Shown piece after piece: positions 1 to 8,730 of a stretch of DNA of 64,000 nucleotides. The notes beneath the pieces are model-generated. The model was not told the origin of the DNA, did no database searches, and was given only the letters and a program-made list of their open reading frames with translations. Numbering within the stretch: position 1 is the stretch's first letter; each line of letters begins with the position of its first letter. This DNA is from Granulosicoccus sp045110515. GTDB lineage: Bacteria; Pseudomonadota; Gammaproteobacteria; Granulosicoccales; Granulosicoccaceae. The stretch lies in the NCBI GenBank assembly GCA_045110515.1, contig JBGCGD010000006.1, forward strand, positions 1 to 64,000, given 5' to 3'. Made by a program: the position numbers and the translations under genes.

Positions 1-1302
1 GGCTCAACATCATTAACGGGGGACACCGGCATTCATTAGACTGGTTTTGCGACAAATCAATTTAATGGAGATTCACCGATGTCCCTCGCATCTCGTATCT
101 TAGGCATTCCCGGCCTTGAAGTCGAACGTGTTGATTGGAATAAAGGCATTGATGTTTGGGCTAAGCCCTCAAAACGTCCGTCCTGCCTGTACTGCGGCGC
201 TGATCGCTTGAGAATTAAAGCGACTGACAAACGTACCGTAAAGCACTCTCGGCAAGGCAATCGGGTGGTCACGCTTCACCTCAAAGTCCCTAAATATCAC
301 TGCCAACAATGTGCTCGGTATTTTCGCCATCGCTTTCCCGGCATTCGGCCCCGATTTCGAGCCTCCGAAGGCTACCGATTAGAAGTGTTTGAAGCTCACG
401 ATGGGGGCGTCACTCAACGAAAAATCTCTCGCACACACCGCATTAGCCCGGCCACTGTAGAACGCTGGTATGGCCACCACACTGATCAAAAGTTATCGGA
501 GTGTTCGAACCGATCATGCCCAACGGTCATGGGTATTGATGAGCATTTCTTCACCCGTAAAAAGGGCTACGCAACCACCTTTGTGGACCTAGCTAAACAC
601 AAGGTATTCGATGTGCAGCTCGGACGCTCAGAGCCCAGTTTACGCCGCTATTTAAGCACTTTGCCGAACCGGGACAACGTGCAAGTCATGGTCATGGACC
701 TGTCTGAGACCTATCGCAGCATCGCTCGTCGCTACTTCCCCAACGCCACGATTGTCGCTGATCGATTTCATGTGGTGCGGCTCATCAATCATCACTTCCT
801 AAAGGCGTGGCAACAGCAGCACCCAGAAGGGAGAAAGAACCGAGGCCTACTCAGTCTCATGCGCAGACACGAGTGGCGATTGAAGCCAGAGCAACGCGTA
901 AAGCTAAACCAGTACTTAGATGATTACCCCGGATTGAAAGCGCTGTACGAGGCCAAACAAAAACTCATCCGCTACGTCTTGCTCAAGATGCTTACCGCAC
1001 ACAGAATGGCTAACAAACTGCCAGGCTTTTTAAAGCTCATTGAGCAACTGCATGAAAGCCCATTGCGAGCATTGGCTAAAACACTGGAATCGTGGTTACA
1101 GCCCATCGTCGCCATGTGGCGATTTACCAAAAGCAACGGCATCACAGAGGGCTTTCACACCAAGATGGAGATGATGTCCAGACGTGCTTATGGATTTAGG
1201 AATTTTGAGAACTACCGACGACGTGTCCTAGCCCATTGCGGGTGGGATGGTATTATCAATCGTGTGTAGTGAATGCTCATCCCCCGTTAATTGGGTAGAG
1301 CC
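1..1302 (+). mobile_element. ISL3-family insertion sequence, apparently complete
   Basis: The left edge begins GGCTCAACATCATTAACGGG. The reverse complement of the sequence ending at 1302 begins GGCTCTACCCAATTAACGGG. Aligned over about 23 bases they differ at four positions, so they are imperfect terminal inverted repeats of the GGCTC type common in ISL3 elements. The only gene inside is the transposase. The right end is at 1302, followed by AAATCGTC, which would be one copy of an 8-bp target duplication; the other copy lies outside the window. The element sits about 80 bp from the 3' end of a tRNA-Arg gene. That the element starts exactly at base 1 is inferred from the repeat alignment. Confidence 0.88.
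79..1269 (+). CDS. tnp: ISL3 family transposase
   Basis: This 396-residue protein should catalyse transposition of the flanking element. A zinc-ribbon-like N-terminus has Cys pairs at C36/C39 and C75/C78. A helix-turn-helix lies around residues 108-132. The DDE catalytic core of the ISL3 (DUF204-like DDE_Tnp_ISL3) family can be read as D154 in GIDEHF, D207 in VMDLSE and E357 in ITEGFH, with the family motif ADRFHVV at 227-233. Length is normal for the family, the frame is uninterrupted and all three acidic residues are present, so it may be active. GGAG just before the ATG is a plausible ribosome site. Confidence 0.95.
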   Translation: MSLASRILGIPGLEVERVDWNKGIDVWAKPSKRPSCLYCGADRLRIKATDKRTVKHSRQGNRVVTLHLKVPKYHCQQCARYFRHRFPGIRPRFRASEGYRLEVFEAHDGGVTQRKISRTHRISPATVERWYGHHTDQKLSECSNRSCPTVMGIDEHFFTRKKGYATTFVDLAKHKVFDVQLGRSEPSLRRYLSTLPNRDNVQVMVMDLSETYRSIARRYFPNATIVADRFHVVRLINHHFLKAWQQQHPEGRKNRGLLSLMRRHEWRLKPEQRVKLNQYLDDYPGLKALYEAKQKLIRYVLLKMLTAHRMANKLPGFLKLIEQLHESPLRALAKTLESWLQPIVAMWRFTKSNGITEGFHTKMEMMSRRAYGFRNFENYRRRVLAHCGWDGIINRV

Positions 1303-1308
1303 AAATCG

Positions 1309-1328
1309 TCGAACCTCTTTCGGTTCGA
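1309..1328. other. short hairpin between IS end and tRNA-Arg
   Basis: TCGAACC and GGTTCGA form a perfect 7-bp inverted repeat around a 6-base loop, between the IS right end and the tRNA 3' end. It is downstream of the tRNA gene on the minus strand and could act as its terminator, although there is only a short T run (CGATTT) after it on that strand. Half of it probably belongs to the IS target site. Confidence 0.3.
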
Positions 1329-1383
1329 ATCTGAGTGTAGGGATCTTGCAGGAATGGCTGCTAGGTTGAAGATTTCTTAGGAT

Positions 1384-1460
1384 TGGCGCGCCCGGAAGGA
1401 TTCGAACCTCCGACCACTTGGTTCGAAGCCAAGTACTCTATCCAACTGAGCTACGGGCGC
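1384..1460 (-). tRNA. tRNA-Arg(TCG)
   Basis: On the minus strand a full cloverleaf is visible. Acceptor strands GCGCCCG and CGGGCGC pair, followed by discriminator G and an encoded CCA (1384-1386). The D arm is AGCTCAGTTGGATAGAG, the anticodon loop is CTTCGAA, and the T arm contains GGTTCGAATCC. Anticodon TCG (1424-1426) reads CGA arginine codons. The size of 77 including CCA is normal. Confidence 0.95.
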
Positions 1461-1487
1461 GCGGGGCCTAGCTGATCGTGCACCGTA

Positions 1488-1517
1488 ATTATACTCTGTT
1501 GAACTTATGGACGTCGA
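1488..1517 (-). promoter_or_regulatory. sigma70-like promoter for tRNA-Arg
   Basis: On the minus strand a perfect TATAAT (1488-1493) lies 18 bases from TCGACG (1512-1517). Transcription would begin around 20 bases before the mature tRNA 5' end. The match to consensus is strong at -10 and fair at -35. Confidence 0.6.
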
Positions 1518-1584
1518 GCACTATCTAATCTTTTGTTATGGTTCTCCTTAACCCCCTTTCATCCACCAAAACGAAAAGATCAAT

Positions 1585-2202
1585 ATGACCACGATTAAGA
1601 CTCTAACTTCGGGCGTTGCCTTAGGCGCTGTCATCACCCTGGCCTCAGCATTTACCTCAGCTACGGCGGCAGATCTGTCAAAAGTACCTTCTGGTGCCTA
1701 CAGCGTTGACGACACCCACGCATACATCAATTTCCAATATAACCATCTGGGCCTGTCCAACCCTACCCTCAGTTTTGACGACTTCACCATCGATATGAAT
1801 CTGGACGTCGAGGATCCGACTAAATCCACTGTCTCTGTATCGATCGATACGGACAGTGTCATTACTGGCTCGGCAATTTGGAAAGACCATCTCACGGGTG
1901 GCAAATGGCTGAACACGGCTGAGTACCCAAAAATTACGTTTCAATCCAATAGCATCGAAGCGAACGAAGACGGTACCTATGCGGTTAACGGCGATGTCAC
2001 AGTCAAAGACGTCACTCAACCTCTGACCATGACCATCACTATCAATGGCGCCATGAACCACCCGATGAACGGCAAACCAGTTGTTGGTGTAGACGGCACT
2101 GGAAACCTGCTACGCTCTGCGTTCGGCTTAGGCAAAAACGCACCTTTTATCAGCGACGAAGTGGCCCTGAACATCAGTGCGGAAATGTTTAAGAACCAAT
2201 AA
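1585..2202 (+). CDS. YceI family periplasmic protein
   Basis: This 205-residue secreted protein of the YceI family has a lipocalin-like barrel that in known members binds polyisoprenoid lipids. Residues 1-29 are a Sec signal ending in an Ala-rich stretch (SATAA). Family landmarks follow: YSVDDTHAYINF near residue 40, WLNTAEYPKITFQS in the middle, and GDVTVKDVTQPLTM in the second half. It stands 25 bp before a cytochrome b561-YceI fusion in the same direction, a common pairing. The physiological role is not firmly known; acid or osmotic stress and quinone or isoprenoid handling have been suggested for relatives. A weak promoter (TTGAAC, 17 bp, TATCTA) is at 1499-1527. Confidence 0.92.
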   Translation: MTTIKTLTSGVALGAVITLASAFTSATAADLSKVPSGAYSVDDTHAYINFQYNHLGLSNPTLSFDDFTIDMNLDVEDPTKSTVSVSIDTDSVITGSAIWKDHLTGGKWLNTAEYPKITFQSNSIEANEDGTYAVNGDVTVKDVTQPLTMTITINGAMNHPMNGKPVVGVDGTGNLLRSAFGLGKNAPFISDEVALNISAEMFKNQ

Positions 2203-2227
2203 TTCTCCTCACTGAGTAGGTTGTTTT

Positions 2228-3373
2228 ATGGATCGTTCTCCCGGTCTCCGATATGGAGATACAGCGGTTTTCTTTCATTGGATAATAGCTTTGCTTATCA
2301 TTGGGCTGCTAGCTGTCGGCAAATTCATGACACAGCTGGAGGAGAACGACCCGCTTAGATTTGAACTCACCCAATGGCATAAAAGCTTTGGGATCTCAGT
2401 TTTAGTGTTGTCGGTGTTGCGCATCCTCTGGCGTTTCACCCACAAGCCACCACCGGAACTCGACACTATCCCGGCGTGGCAGCAAAAAATAGCAAACACC
2501 ACACATTGGCTGCTTTATGGCCTCATGTTTGCCCTGCCTGTCACCGGGTGGATTATGGTGTCTGCCTCACCACTCAATATCGACACCATACTGTTTGGCC
2601 TCGTAGAGTGGCCACATCTTCCTCTGCATGGAGTAGAAGATAAAGATTCACTATCAGCGGCTTTCCATGAATACCATGAATGGGCCAGCACGGCGCTCAT
2701 ACTGTTGCTACTGGCTCACATCGGCGCTGCGCTAAAACATCACTTTATCGATAAAGACACCGTACTGAGGCGCATGCTCCCAGAACTCTCGTCCAAGCGT
2801 TTCTGGGGAAAACTTGCCGTAGTAGCCGTACTGATAGCCGGAAGTTCACTTGTGTTGCCATGGGTAATGCATGATGGTCACAAACTAGTTGCGGGCGATA
2901 GCGAAGTCAGCTTCATCGCAGACGTCACTGGTGAAGAGACGCTGGGTGTTTTCACAGAAACCTTTGTGACGGCCGAAATTGAAAAATCTAATCTGCAAAG
3001 CAGCAGTATCGTAGCTAGGGTTCAAACTGCTTCCGTGGTCAGCGACAACGATCAGGTCGCCGGCTCCTTGCCTGATGCTGATTGGTTTGATGTTGAAAGC
3101 TATCCAGAGGCCGTCTTTCAATCAACGGCTATAGAATTTGTATCCGACGAAGAAGTGAACGTCACTGGCGATCTGACACTTAAAGCCACCACGCAAAGCA
3201 TCACTTTCCCGATGACACTCACTCAAGAAAACGAAATCACTGTTGCCCGCGGAGAGTTTGCCGTTGACCGGCGTGAGTATGACATTGGCATGGAGAGCCA
3301 GGATAACGATGACTTCGTTGGATTTGATGTCATCATCAAATTTCGTTTCGACACAAAAAAAGCATCTCAATAA
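2228..3373 (+). CDS. cytochrome b561 fused to a YceI domain
   Basis: This 381-residue fusion has two parts. Residues 8-180 are a prokaryotic cytochrome b561 with four membrane spans. Candidate haem-ligand histidines are H17 (FFHW), H51 (QWHKSFG), H150 (EYHEWAS) and H164 (LAHIGA). A fifth hydrophobic span (about 195-212) leads into a periplasmic YceI domain (217-381) with DVESYPEAVFQS and GDLTLKATTQSITF. The expected role is electron transfer at the inner membrane, perhaps between quinone and a periplasmic partner, with the YceI barrel supplying or binding the isoprenoid ligand. It is probably co-transcribed with the upstream stand-alone YceI gene. Fold assignments are secure; the electron partner is unknown. 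Confidence 0.9.
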   Translation: MDRSPGLRYGDTAVFFHWIIALLIIGLLAVGKFMTQLEENDPLRFELTQWHKSFGISVLVLSVLRILWRFTHKPPPELDTIPAWQQKIANTTHWLLYGLMFALPVTGWIMVSASPLNIDTILFGLVEWPHLPLHGVEDKDSLSAAFHEYHEWASTALILLLLAHIGAALKHHFIDKDTVLRRMLPELSSKRFWGKLAVVAVLIAGSSLVLPWVMHDGHKLVAGDSEVSFIADVTGEETLGVFTETFVTAEIEKSNLQSSSIVARVQTASVVSDNDQVAGSLPDADWFDVESYPEAVFQSTAIEFVSDEEVNVTGDLTLKATTQSITFPMTLTQENEITVARGEFAVDRREYDIGMESQDNDDFVGFDVIIKFRFDTKKASQ

Positions 3374-3407
3374 CATAAAAGCCAGTCCTGCTCATCTGCG
3401 TATTTTC

Positions 3408-3425
3408 ACGTAGTACTTGCTACGT
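3408..3425. promoter_or_regulatory. 18-bp palindrome upstream of the TRAP operon
   Basis: ACGTAG, six bases (TACTTG), then CTACGT form a perfect inverted repeat 116 bp before the dctP start. Its size suits a dimeric helix-turn-helix regulator. The NarL-type response regulator encoded at the end of the same gene run is the natural candidate, but this is inference from position only. Confidence 0.35.
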
Positions 3426-3541
3426 AATGTGCCAACTACAGTACCTATTACTGCGAATAGGCCAACGGACTTCCATGCTGTTTAATCGTCGTGCCCACTA
3501 TCTGGTGGCTTTGCTCGACGATAAACACTTGGAGGTAGTTC

Positions 3542-4600
3542 GTGAAAAAACACTTAAAATCGGCGCTGTGCGTGCTGGCACTCAGCTGCACATCAATCGT
3601 AAACGCTGCAGATATCAACCTGAAGCTGGCTCACTCATGGCCTAAAGGTTTTCCTATTTTCGGTACATCGGTGGATGAATATGCACAGATGGTCGAAGAA
3701 CTTTCAGACGGCCAAATAGCGATAAAAGTTGATAGCAGAAACAAGCATAAGGCTGCGTTCGGTATCTTTGATTTCGTAAAATCCGGTCAGTACGATATCG
3801 GTCAATCTGCTTCGTACTACTACGGCGGAAAGGACCCGGATACTTTGTTCTTTACCACGATGCCGTTTGGCATGACCGCTCTTGAACAGTATGCGTGGTT
3901 TCATGAAGGCGGCGGTTTAGAACTCGCCAACGAAGTCTATGCCAAGCATGGAATCGAAGTTATGACGGGTGGCAACACCACGATGCAGATGGGCGGTTGG
4001 TTTTCCAAAGAGATCAACAGTGTTGACGACCTACAAGGCTTAAAAATGCGTATTCCAGGCTTTGGTGGCAAGGTTATGTCTGGCGTAGGTGCAGTACCCA
4101 CCAACATCCCGGCTGGAGAACTTTACCAAGCGTTAGAACGCGGCACCATAGACGCCCTTGAGTGGGTAGGACCTTCTTTAGATCTGCGCATGGGTTTTCA
4201 TAAAATTGCGCCTTACTACTACACCGGCTGGCATGAGCCAAGTACGGAACTCATGTACTTTTTTAATAAAAAGAAGATGGACTCACTGCCAGCTTGGGCA
4301 CGTTCTGTACTACTCAACGCAGCCAAGCTAACCGGCTTCAACATGACGGTTCAATCACAGCACGAGAGCAGCATTAACTGGGCAACCATCACCAGCGAAT
4401 ACCCGAACATCAACGTACGGGATTTCCCTGAAGACGTTATCGATGCGCTTCGAGCCTCCAATACAGCTCTGTTAGATGCTGAAAAGCAAAGAAGCGACAT
4501 AGCGAAACGAATCATTGAATCACAAGCCAGCTATTTAGAGAACGCCAGAGCCTGGACTGCGATTGGTGATCAAGCCTATTTAAACAACATCGGGAAGTAG
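3542..4600 (+). CDS. TRAP transporter substrate-binding protein (DctP family, TakP-like)
   Basis: This periplasmic solute receptor has 352 residues and a signal peptide at 1-22 (ends VNAAD). The body shows DctP-family features: HSWPKGFPIFG near the N-terminus, the ligand-carboxylate arginine segment LKMRIPGFGG around 175-185, then ALERGTIDALEWVGPSLD and PYYYTGWHEPS. The WVGP and YYYxGWHEP segments resemble the 2-oxoacid-binding (TakP) branch, so pyruvate or another 2-oxoacid is a reasonable ligand guess. The start is GTG, chosen because GGAGG lies six bases upstream (3531-3535). It heads the run dctP-dctQ-dctM-kinase-regulator, with pyruvate carboxylase next. Confidence 0.88.
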   Translation: MKKHLKSALCVLALSCTSIVNAADINLKLAHSWPKGFPIFGTSVDEYAQMVEELSDGQIAIKVDSRNKHKAAFGIFDFVKSGQYDIGQSASYYYGGKDPDTLFFTTMPFGMTALEQYAWFHEGGGLELANEVYAKHGIEVMTGGNTTMQMGGWFSKEINSVDDLQGLKMRIPGFGGKVMSGVGAVPTNIPAGELYQALERGTIDALEWVGPSLDLRMGFHKIAPYYYTGWHEPSTELMYFFNKKKMDSLPAWARSVLLNAAKLTGFNMTVQSQHESSINWATITSEYPNINVRDFPEDVIDALRASNTALLDAEKQRSDIAKRIIESQASYLENARAWTAIGDQAYLNNIGK

Positions 4601-4626
4601 CCTCTGCCTGACGGAGAACAAACTCA

Positions 4627-4660
4627 GGCGGCGTTGAGCGTAATGCTTAACGCCGCCTTT
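4627..4660 (+). terminator. stable hairpin between dctP and dctQ
   Basis: GGCGGCGTTGAGC (4627-4639) and GCTTAACGCCGCC (4645-4657) form a 13-bp stem with one G-T pair and a 5-base loop, followed by only TTT. In a binding-protein transporter operon this is best read as a partial terminator or mRNA 3'-protecting hairpin that lets the receptor be made in excess over the permeases. Confidence 0.6.
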
Positions 4661-4701
4661 GGCTCATGAATGTTTTCATTCCCTATTAGTTTTATACGCT
4701 C

Positions 4702-5298
4702 ATGCTTAACATCATCGAATCTACCATCAATGCCATTCTAGATTTAACGGGGAAAGTGGCATCGTTCCTTCTGATTGCTTTGGTAGGAATTATCGCCTTT
4801 AACGTTATCAACCGCTACGCATTTAATGCCTCATCTATAGCGCTAGAAGAACTGTCATGGCATTTGTATGCCAGCATCTTTTTGCTAGGAATTTCCTATG
4901 CGGTAAGAACCAGCTCACATGTCCGCGTTGACCTGATCTATGAATCCAGAGCGGCTAAGACGAAAGCGATCATTGATATTGTTGGAACACTGGTTCTACT
5001 GTTGCCGTTCGCAGGCATCATGATGTACTACGGGTATATATTTGCTAACGAGTCCTATAGCTTCGGCCCTCATGCCGACACTCTAAGCGGCCTTGTTGAA
5101 CAGTTTTTTACAACCGGTATCGGTGAGCGTAGTCAGGATCCAGGGGGGCTGAACAATCGATTCGTCATCAAGAGCGTTATCCCACTCGCCTTCACGCTTA
5201 CATTGTTAAGTGGTTTGTCAGTACTCATTGCCAACTTCAAACGACTCAAGGCACTTAAACAGAATTCAGAGTTAACTGACACAGGAGCAGACGCATGA
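4702..5298 (+). CDS. TRAP transporter small permease (DctQ family)
   Basis: This 198-residue membrane protein has four predicted spans (about 15-37, 52-70, 92-115 and 158-178). The family-typical stretch RYAFNASSIALEELSWHLYA lies between spans 1 and 2. It forms the small subunit of the tripartite transporter with the following DctM. The insert between spans 3 and 4 (SFGPHADTLSGLVEQFFTTG) is longer than in minimal DctQ proteins. The stop overlaps the dctM start by 4 bases (ATGA), so translation is coupled. Confidence 0.9.
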   Translation: MLNIIESTINAILDLTGKVASFLLIALVGIIAFNVINRYAFNASSIALEELSWHLYASIFLLGISYAVRTSSHVRVDLIYESRAAKTKAIIDIVGTLVLLLPFAGIMMYYGYIFANESYSFGPHADTLSGLVEQFFTTGIGERSQDPGGLNNRFVIKSVIPLAFTLTLLSGLSVLIANFKRLKALKQNSELTDTGADA

Positions 5299-6617
5299 TC
5301 GGTGTCGCGATCTTTTTACTCGCCCTTGCGCTACTGCTGTTTGGATACCCAGTCGCATTTACCTTCGCAGGCGTTGGCCTGTTCTTCGTCATTACATTTG
5401 CAGACCCATCCTCGTTGGCGCAACTACCCTACCGCGTTTATTCATTGATGGGAGATAACGGTGATGGCACCGTTTTAATGGCGATCCCTTTGTTCGTATT
5501 CATGGGTCTAATACTCCAACGTACCGGTTTAGCAGAACAACTCTTAGAATCAATGGGCGGATTGTTCGGCTCTATCCGCGGTGGACTGGCTGTATCGACT
5601 GTCCTTGTCGGAGCACTTCTGGCAGCCTCGACCGGTGTCGTCGGCGCCAGTGTCGTGGCTATGGGCCTGATTTCTCTGCCGGTCATGCTCAAATACGGCT
5701 ACGATCCAAAGCTCGCGTCCGGATCTATCTGTGCCGCAGGTACGCTCGGTCAGCTCATACCTCCCTCCATTGTGTTGATTGTTCTCGGGGATGTATTAAA
5801 CGTTCCGGTAGGAGATTTGTTTCAGGCCGCACTATTCCCAGGGCTCGTGTTGGTGCTTTGCTATATCGCCTACATTTTGCTGTACGCAAGAATTAACCCC
5901 GATGCCACCCCTCTGGTTACCGATCTGGACGACGGGAAAAGCCCAACATTGCGCATTCTTATAGCGCTAAAGGCGATTATCCCGCCAATTGCGCTCGTAT
6001 TAGTGGTACTCGGATCGATCTTCTACGGAATTGCCACACCGACAGAGTCCTCGGCTTTGGGCTGTGTGGGGGCTGTTGTATTAGCCATTATCTACCGCAA
6101 ATTCAACCTCTCAATGCTTTGGGACAGCGCTAACGAATCTGTGAAGATCACAGCAATGGTTTTCACGGTTTTGCTGGGCGCCTCAGTTTTTTCCATGGGC
6201 TTCTCTTACACTGGTGGCGAGGAAGAAATCGAACACTTGCTACTCAGCATTCCCGGAGAGAAATGGGGCTTTCTAATCTTTACCATGGTGCTCATAACGA
6301 TTCTGGGCTTCTTTCTGGACTACATAGAAATTTCCTACATCGTATTGCCACTTATTTACACTGTTTTGGACGAGCTAAGCATCAACCTGGTTTGGTTCGC
6401 AATTCTGGTGGCTATGAACTTACAAACGTCTTTTCTAACGCCACCGTTTGGCTTTGCCCTGTTTTATCTCAAGGGAGTTGCGCCCGACGGGTTCAAAACA
6501 ACCCATATTTACAAAGGGGTCATACCGTTCATCATCATTCAACTATTGGTATTGACATCAATCATCGTGTTTCCCGGCTTTTATGGATTAAGCAGCGAAG
6601 CAGTCAGTTTATGGTAG
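5295..6617 (+). CDS. TRAP transporter large permease (DctM family)
   Basis: This 440-residue integral membrane protein, with 11-13 hydrophobic segments, is the sodium-coupled translocation subunit of the TRAP system. Recognisable DctM features include AIPLFVFMGLILQRTG in the first third, the Gly/Ala-rich ASTGVVGASVVAMGLISLP re-entrant region with GTLGQLIPPSI after it, and the C-terminal LQTSFLTPPFGFALFYLKG. Its start overlaps dctQ. The following histidine kinase begins 10 bp after the stop, implying one transcript. Confidence 0.93.
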   Translation: MIGVAIFLLALALLLFGYPVAFTFAGVGLFFVITFADPSSLAQLPYRVYSLMGDNGDGTVLMAIPLFVFMGLILQRTGLAEQLLESMGGLFGSIRGGLAVSTVLVGALLAASTGVVGASVVAMGLISLPVMLKYGYDPKLASGSICAAGTLGQLIPPSIVLIVLGDVLNVPVGDLFQAALFPGLVLVLCYIAYILLYARINPDATPLVTDLDDGKSPTLRILIALKAIIPPIALVLVVLGSIFYGIATPTESSALGCVGAVVLAIIYRKFNLSMLWDSANESVKITAMVFTVLLGASVFSMGFSYTGGEEEIEHLLLSIPGEKWGFLIFTMVLITILGFFLDYIEISYIVLPLIYTVLDELSINLVWFAILVAMNLQTSFLTPPFGFALFYLKGVAPDGFKTTHIYKGVIPFIIIQLLVLTSIIVFPGFYGLSSEAVSLW

Positions 6618-6627
6618 TGAGAAGACC

Positions 6628-8013
6628 ATGACAGTCAGACACAAAATACTTTTGTTGACGCTTGTGCCAACACTGGTGTGTCTGCTGTTAATTGGTTTTT
6701 TAGTGCAACACCAGACACGTAGTTTATTTGAACAACAGTCTGTTGTTTTTCACCAAAAGCTAAAAACAATACGTGAGGCAGAACTCAAGAATTATATTCA
6801 GCTAGCGCGTTCCTCTATTGCCCATATCTATGACAATCCGCAACTAACAACCATTCAACAGCATAAACAAGCAAAAGAAATTCTGACCAACCTGGCATAT
6901 TCTAGCGATGGATACTTTTACGCCTATGCCGAAGACGGCACTAATTTAGTACACCCTAAGCAACCTTACCGCATTGGAAAAAACTGGCTATCGTTAACCG
7001 ACAGTGAAGGGAAAGAAATCATTCAGGAATTAATTGCCAGAGCCCAAAATGGAGGTGGCTACACTGAGTATTTATGGGAACAACCCTCCTCCGGCGAGAT
7101 AGAGAAAAAGCTTGGATACTCCGAGATGCTCAGCGACTGGGATTGGATGTTCGGAACCGGTCTATACATGGACGATATCGAAAAACAGGTTAATGAGATC
7201 AACACCGTATTCGACGAGCAAATTCGCGCAACCTCTTTCATCATTATTTTAATTTCAGCCGCCGCGGTGGCAGCAGTTTTTGGGTTTGGGCAGCTGTTCC
7301 AGCTAAATGAGCGTCGGCAAACTGACAGTAAACTTCAGCAGCTCAATAAGCGTGTCATCAATTCGCAAGATGATGAGCGACGCAGAGTATCCCGTGAACT
7401 GCATGATGGTATTAGTCAGCGACTAGTAGCGATTAAATACTCGCTAGAAGAGGCCTACGGCCGCATTTCGGAATCTCCATCAAACAGCCATCAGCTCATT
7501 AAGAACTGCGAAAATCACATAGATGACACCATCGCTGAAATTCGTCGAATCTCTCACGATCTGCACCCCAGTGTCCTTGACGACTTAGGTCTTATGGCAG
7601 CCGTCCAAGGTCTCGCCGAACAATTTGAACAGCGCACTGGCACTACCGTCCATCTGGAGAAAATGCCCTTCCGCAATCTGCTGCCAACAGATGCTAAAAC
7701 AGCGCTTTATCGTATCGTTCAGGAAGCACTAACCAATATTGAAAAACATGCGATGGCCACCAAGTTGTCCATCCAATTTGAATTCAAAAAGGGTTGGTTC
7801 AAACTCAGCATCAATGACAATGGGCGCGGATTTAACACCAACACCAGCGACGAAGGAGATTCGGGTCTGGGGCTGCGCAATATGTCAGAGCGCATGGGAT
7901 ACTATAAAGGTACTTTCGAGATAATATCCTCCTCATCAGGGACTCATATCACGGCCGCTATTCCGCAGAACACAATTAGTATAAAAAATCAGGCTAAACG
8001 TATTCAATCATGA
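6628..8013 (+). CDS. Cache-domain sensor histidine kinase (NarL/HisKA_3 type)
   Basis: This 461-residue membrane sensor has spans at about 8-26 and 203-225 bracketing a periplasmic single Cache domain (about 35-195). Cache landmarks are SSDGYFYAYAEDGTNLVHP, GGGYTEYLWEQP and WDWMFGTGLYMDD. The cytoplasmic part has the HisKA_3 box DDERRRVSRELHDGISQRL with phospho-acceptor H259, then a HATPase with DNGRGF and GLGLRNMSERMG. Cache domains of this type usually bind small organic acids, which fits the transporter genes directly upstream. Its stop overlaps the regulator start by 4 bases. It probably senses the TRAP substrate or the loaded DctP protein. Confidence 0.9.
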   Translation: MTVRHKILLLTLVPTLVCLLLIGFLVQHQTRSLFEQQSVVFHQKLKTIREAELKNYIQLARSSIAHIYDNPQLTTIQQHKQAKEILTNLAYSSDGYFYAYAEDGTNLVHPKQPYRIGKNWLSLTDSEGKEIIQELIARAQNGGGYTEYLWEQPSSGEIEKKLGYSEMLSDWDWMFGTGLYMDDIEKQVNEINTVFDEQIRATSFIIILISAAAVAAVFGFGQLFQLNERRQTDSKLQQLNKRVINSQDDERRRVSRELHDGISQRLVAIKYSLEEAYGRISESPSNSHQLIKNCENHIDDTIAEIRRISHDLHPSVLDDLGLMAAVQGLAEQFEQRTGTTVHLEKMPFRNLLPTDAKTALYRIVQEALTNIEKHAMATKLSIQFEFKKGWFKLSINDNGRGFNTNTSDEGDSGLGLRNMSERMGYYKGTFEIISSSSGTHITAAIPQNTISIKNQAKRIQS

Positions 8014-8642
8014 GCATTATAAAAACTCTCATTGTTGACGATCACCCGTTGGTTCGTGACGGACTTACATCTCGCATAAACCGCTCGACTGAAGTGACCG
8101 TCATAGGAGAGGCCTGCGACGGAGATGAGGCGCTAAAGCTACTGGAAACATTAAAACCAGACGTGGTTTTAATGGATATCAACATGCCAAAGCTCAATGG
8201 TATTCAAACCACTGAAGCCATCCTGGATTTATATCCCGACATACTCATTTTGGTATTGAGCATGCACGATGACCGCGAATACGTCTCCAGCGTTATTGAT
8301 GCCGGTGCGCGCGGCTATGTTCTTAAAAGTGCTTCGGCCGAAGAAATGTTTAACGCAATAAAAGCGGTCTATTACGGTGGAATTTACTACAGCCCGGCTA
8401 TCGCCGAATCGCTTGCGCAGAAAAACGAAGACCCTGTGGACTCGCTGACAGATAGAGAACAGGTGGTTCTGGACATGCTCGCAAAAGGTGCATCGAACAA
8501 AGAGTGCGCTAATTTACTGGGCATCAGCGCCCGAACGGTGGAAACCCATCGGCGAAACATCAAACAAAAACTGAACCTTCGCTCGACACCCGCCCTTATC
8601 CGCTTTGCCATCGACTCAGGTCTGGGTAAAAGCAATAGTTAG
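8010..8642 (+). CDS. response regulator, NarL/LuxR family
   Basis: This 210-residue two-domain regulator has a receiver at 1-125 with acidic pair D10/D11, phospho-acceptor D56 in VLMDINMP and K106 in GYVLKSAS. A LuxR-type HTH at about 145-205 contains LTDREQVVLDMLAKGASNKE and ISARTVETHRRNIKQKL. It is translationally coupled to the kinase. Likely targets are the TRAP operon and possibly the adjacent pyruvate carboxylase gene; the palindrome at 3408-3425 is a candidate site. Confidence 0.93.
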   Translation: MSIIKTLIVDDHPLVRDGLTSRINRSTEVTVIGEACDGDEALKLLETLKPDVVLMDINMPKLNGIQTTEAILDLYPDILILVLSMHDDREYVSSVIDAGARGYVLKSASAEEMFNAIKAVYYGGIYYSPAIAESLAQKNEDPVDSLTDREQVVLDMLAKGASNKECANLLGISARTVETHRRNIKQKLNLRSTPALIRFAIDSGLGKSNS

Positions 8643-8730
8643 CATTTGTTTCAGTAGGCGCAAGCGTCTGACTTAACAGCTATATCTCGGTAGAATACCC
8701 CTATCCGACCACCATCAGGAGACTCACGTT

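Noticed and set aside
1322..1331. GGTTCGAATC as a remnant of a second tRNA T arm
   Set aside because: Flanking bases do not form the T stem, and no acceptor or anticodon arm is present; it is better explained as half of the small hairpin.
1678..2061. 127-codon minus-strand frame inside the yceI gene
   Set aside because: It is a shadow of a well-supported plus-strand gene and has no recognisable features.
3427..3645. 72-codon open frame upstream of and overlapping dctP
   Set aside because: It overlaps the clear dctP start and signal peptide in another frame and has no protein-like features.
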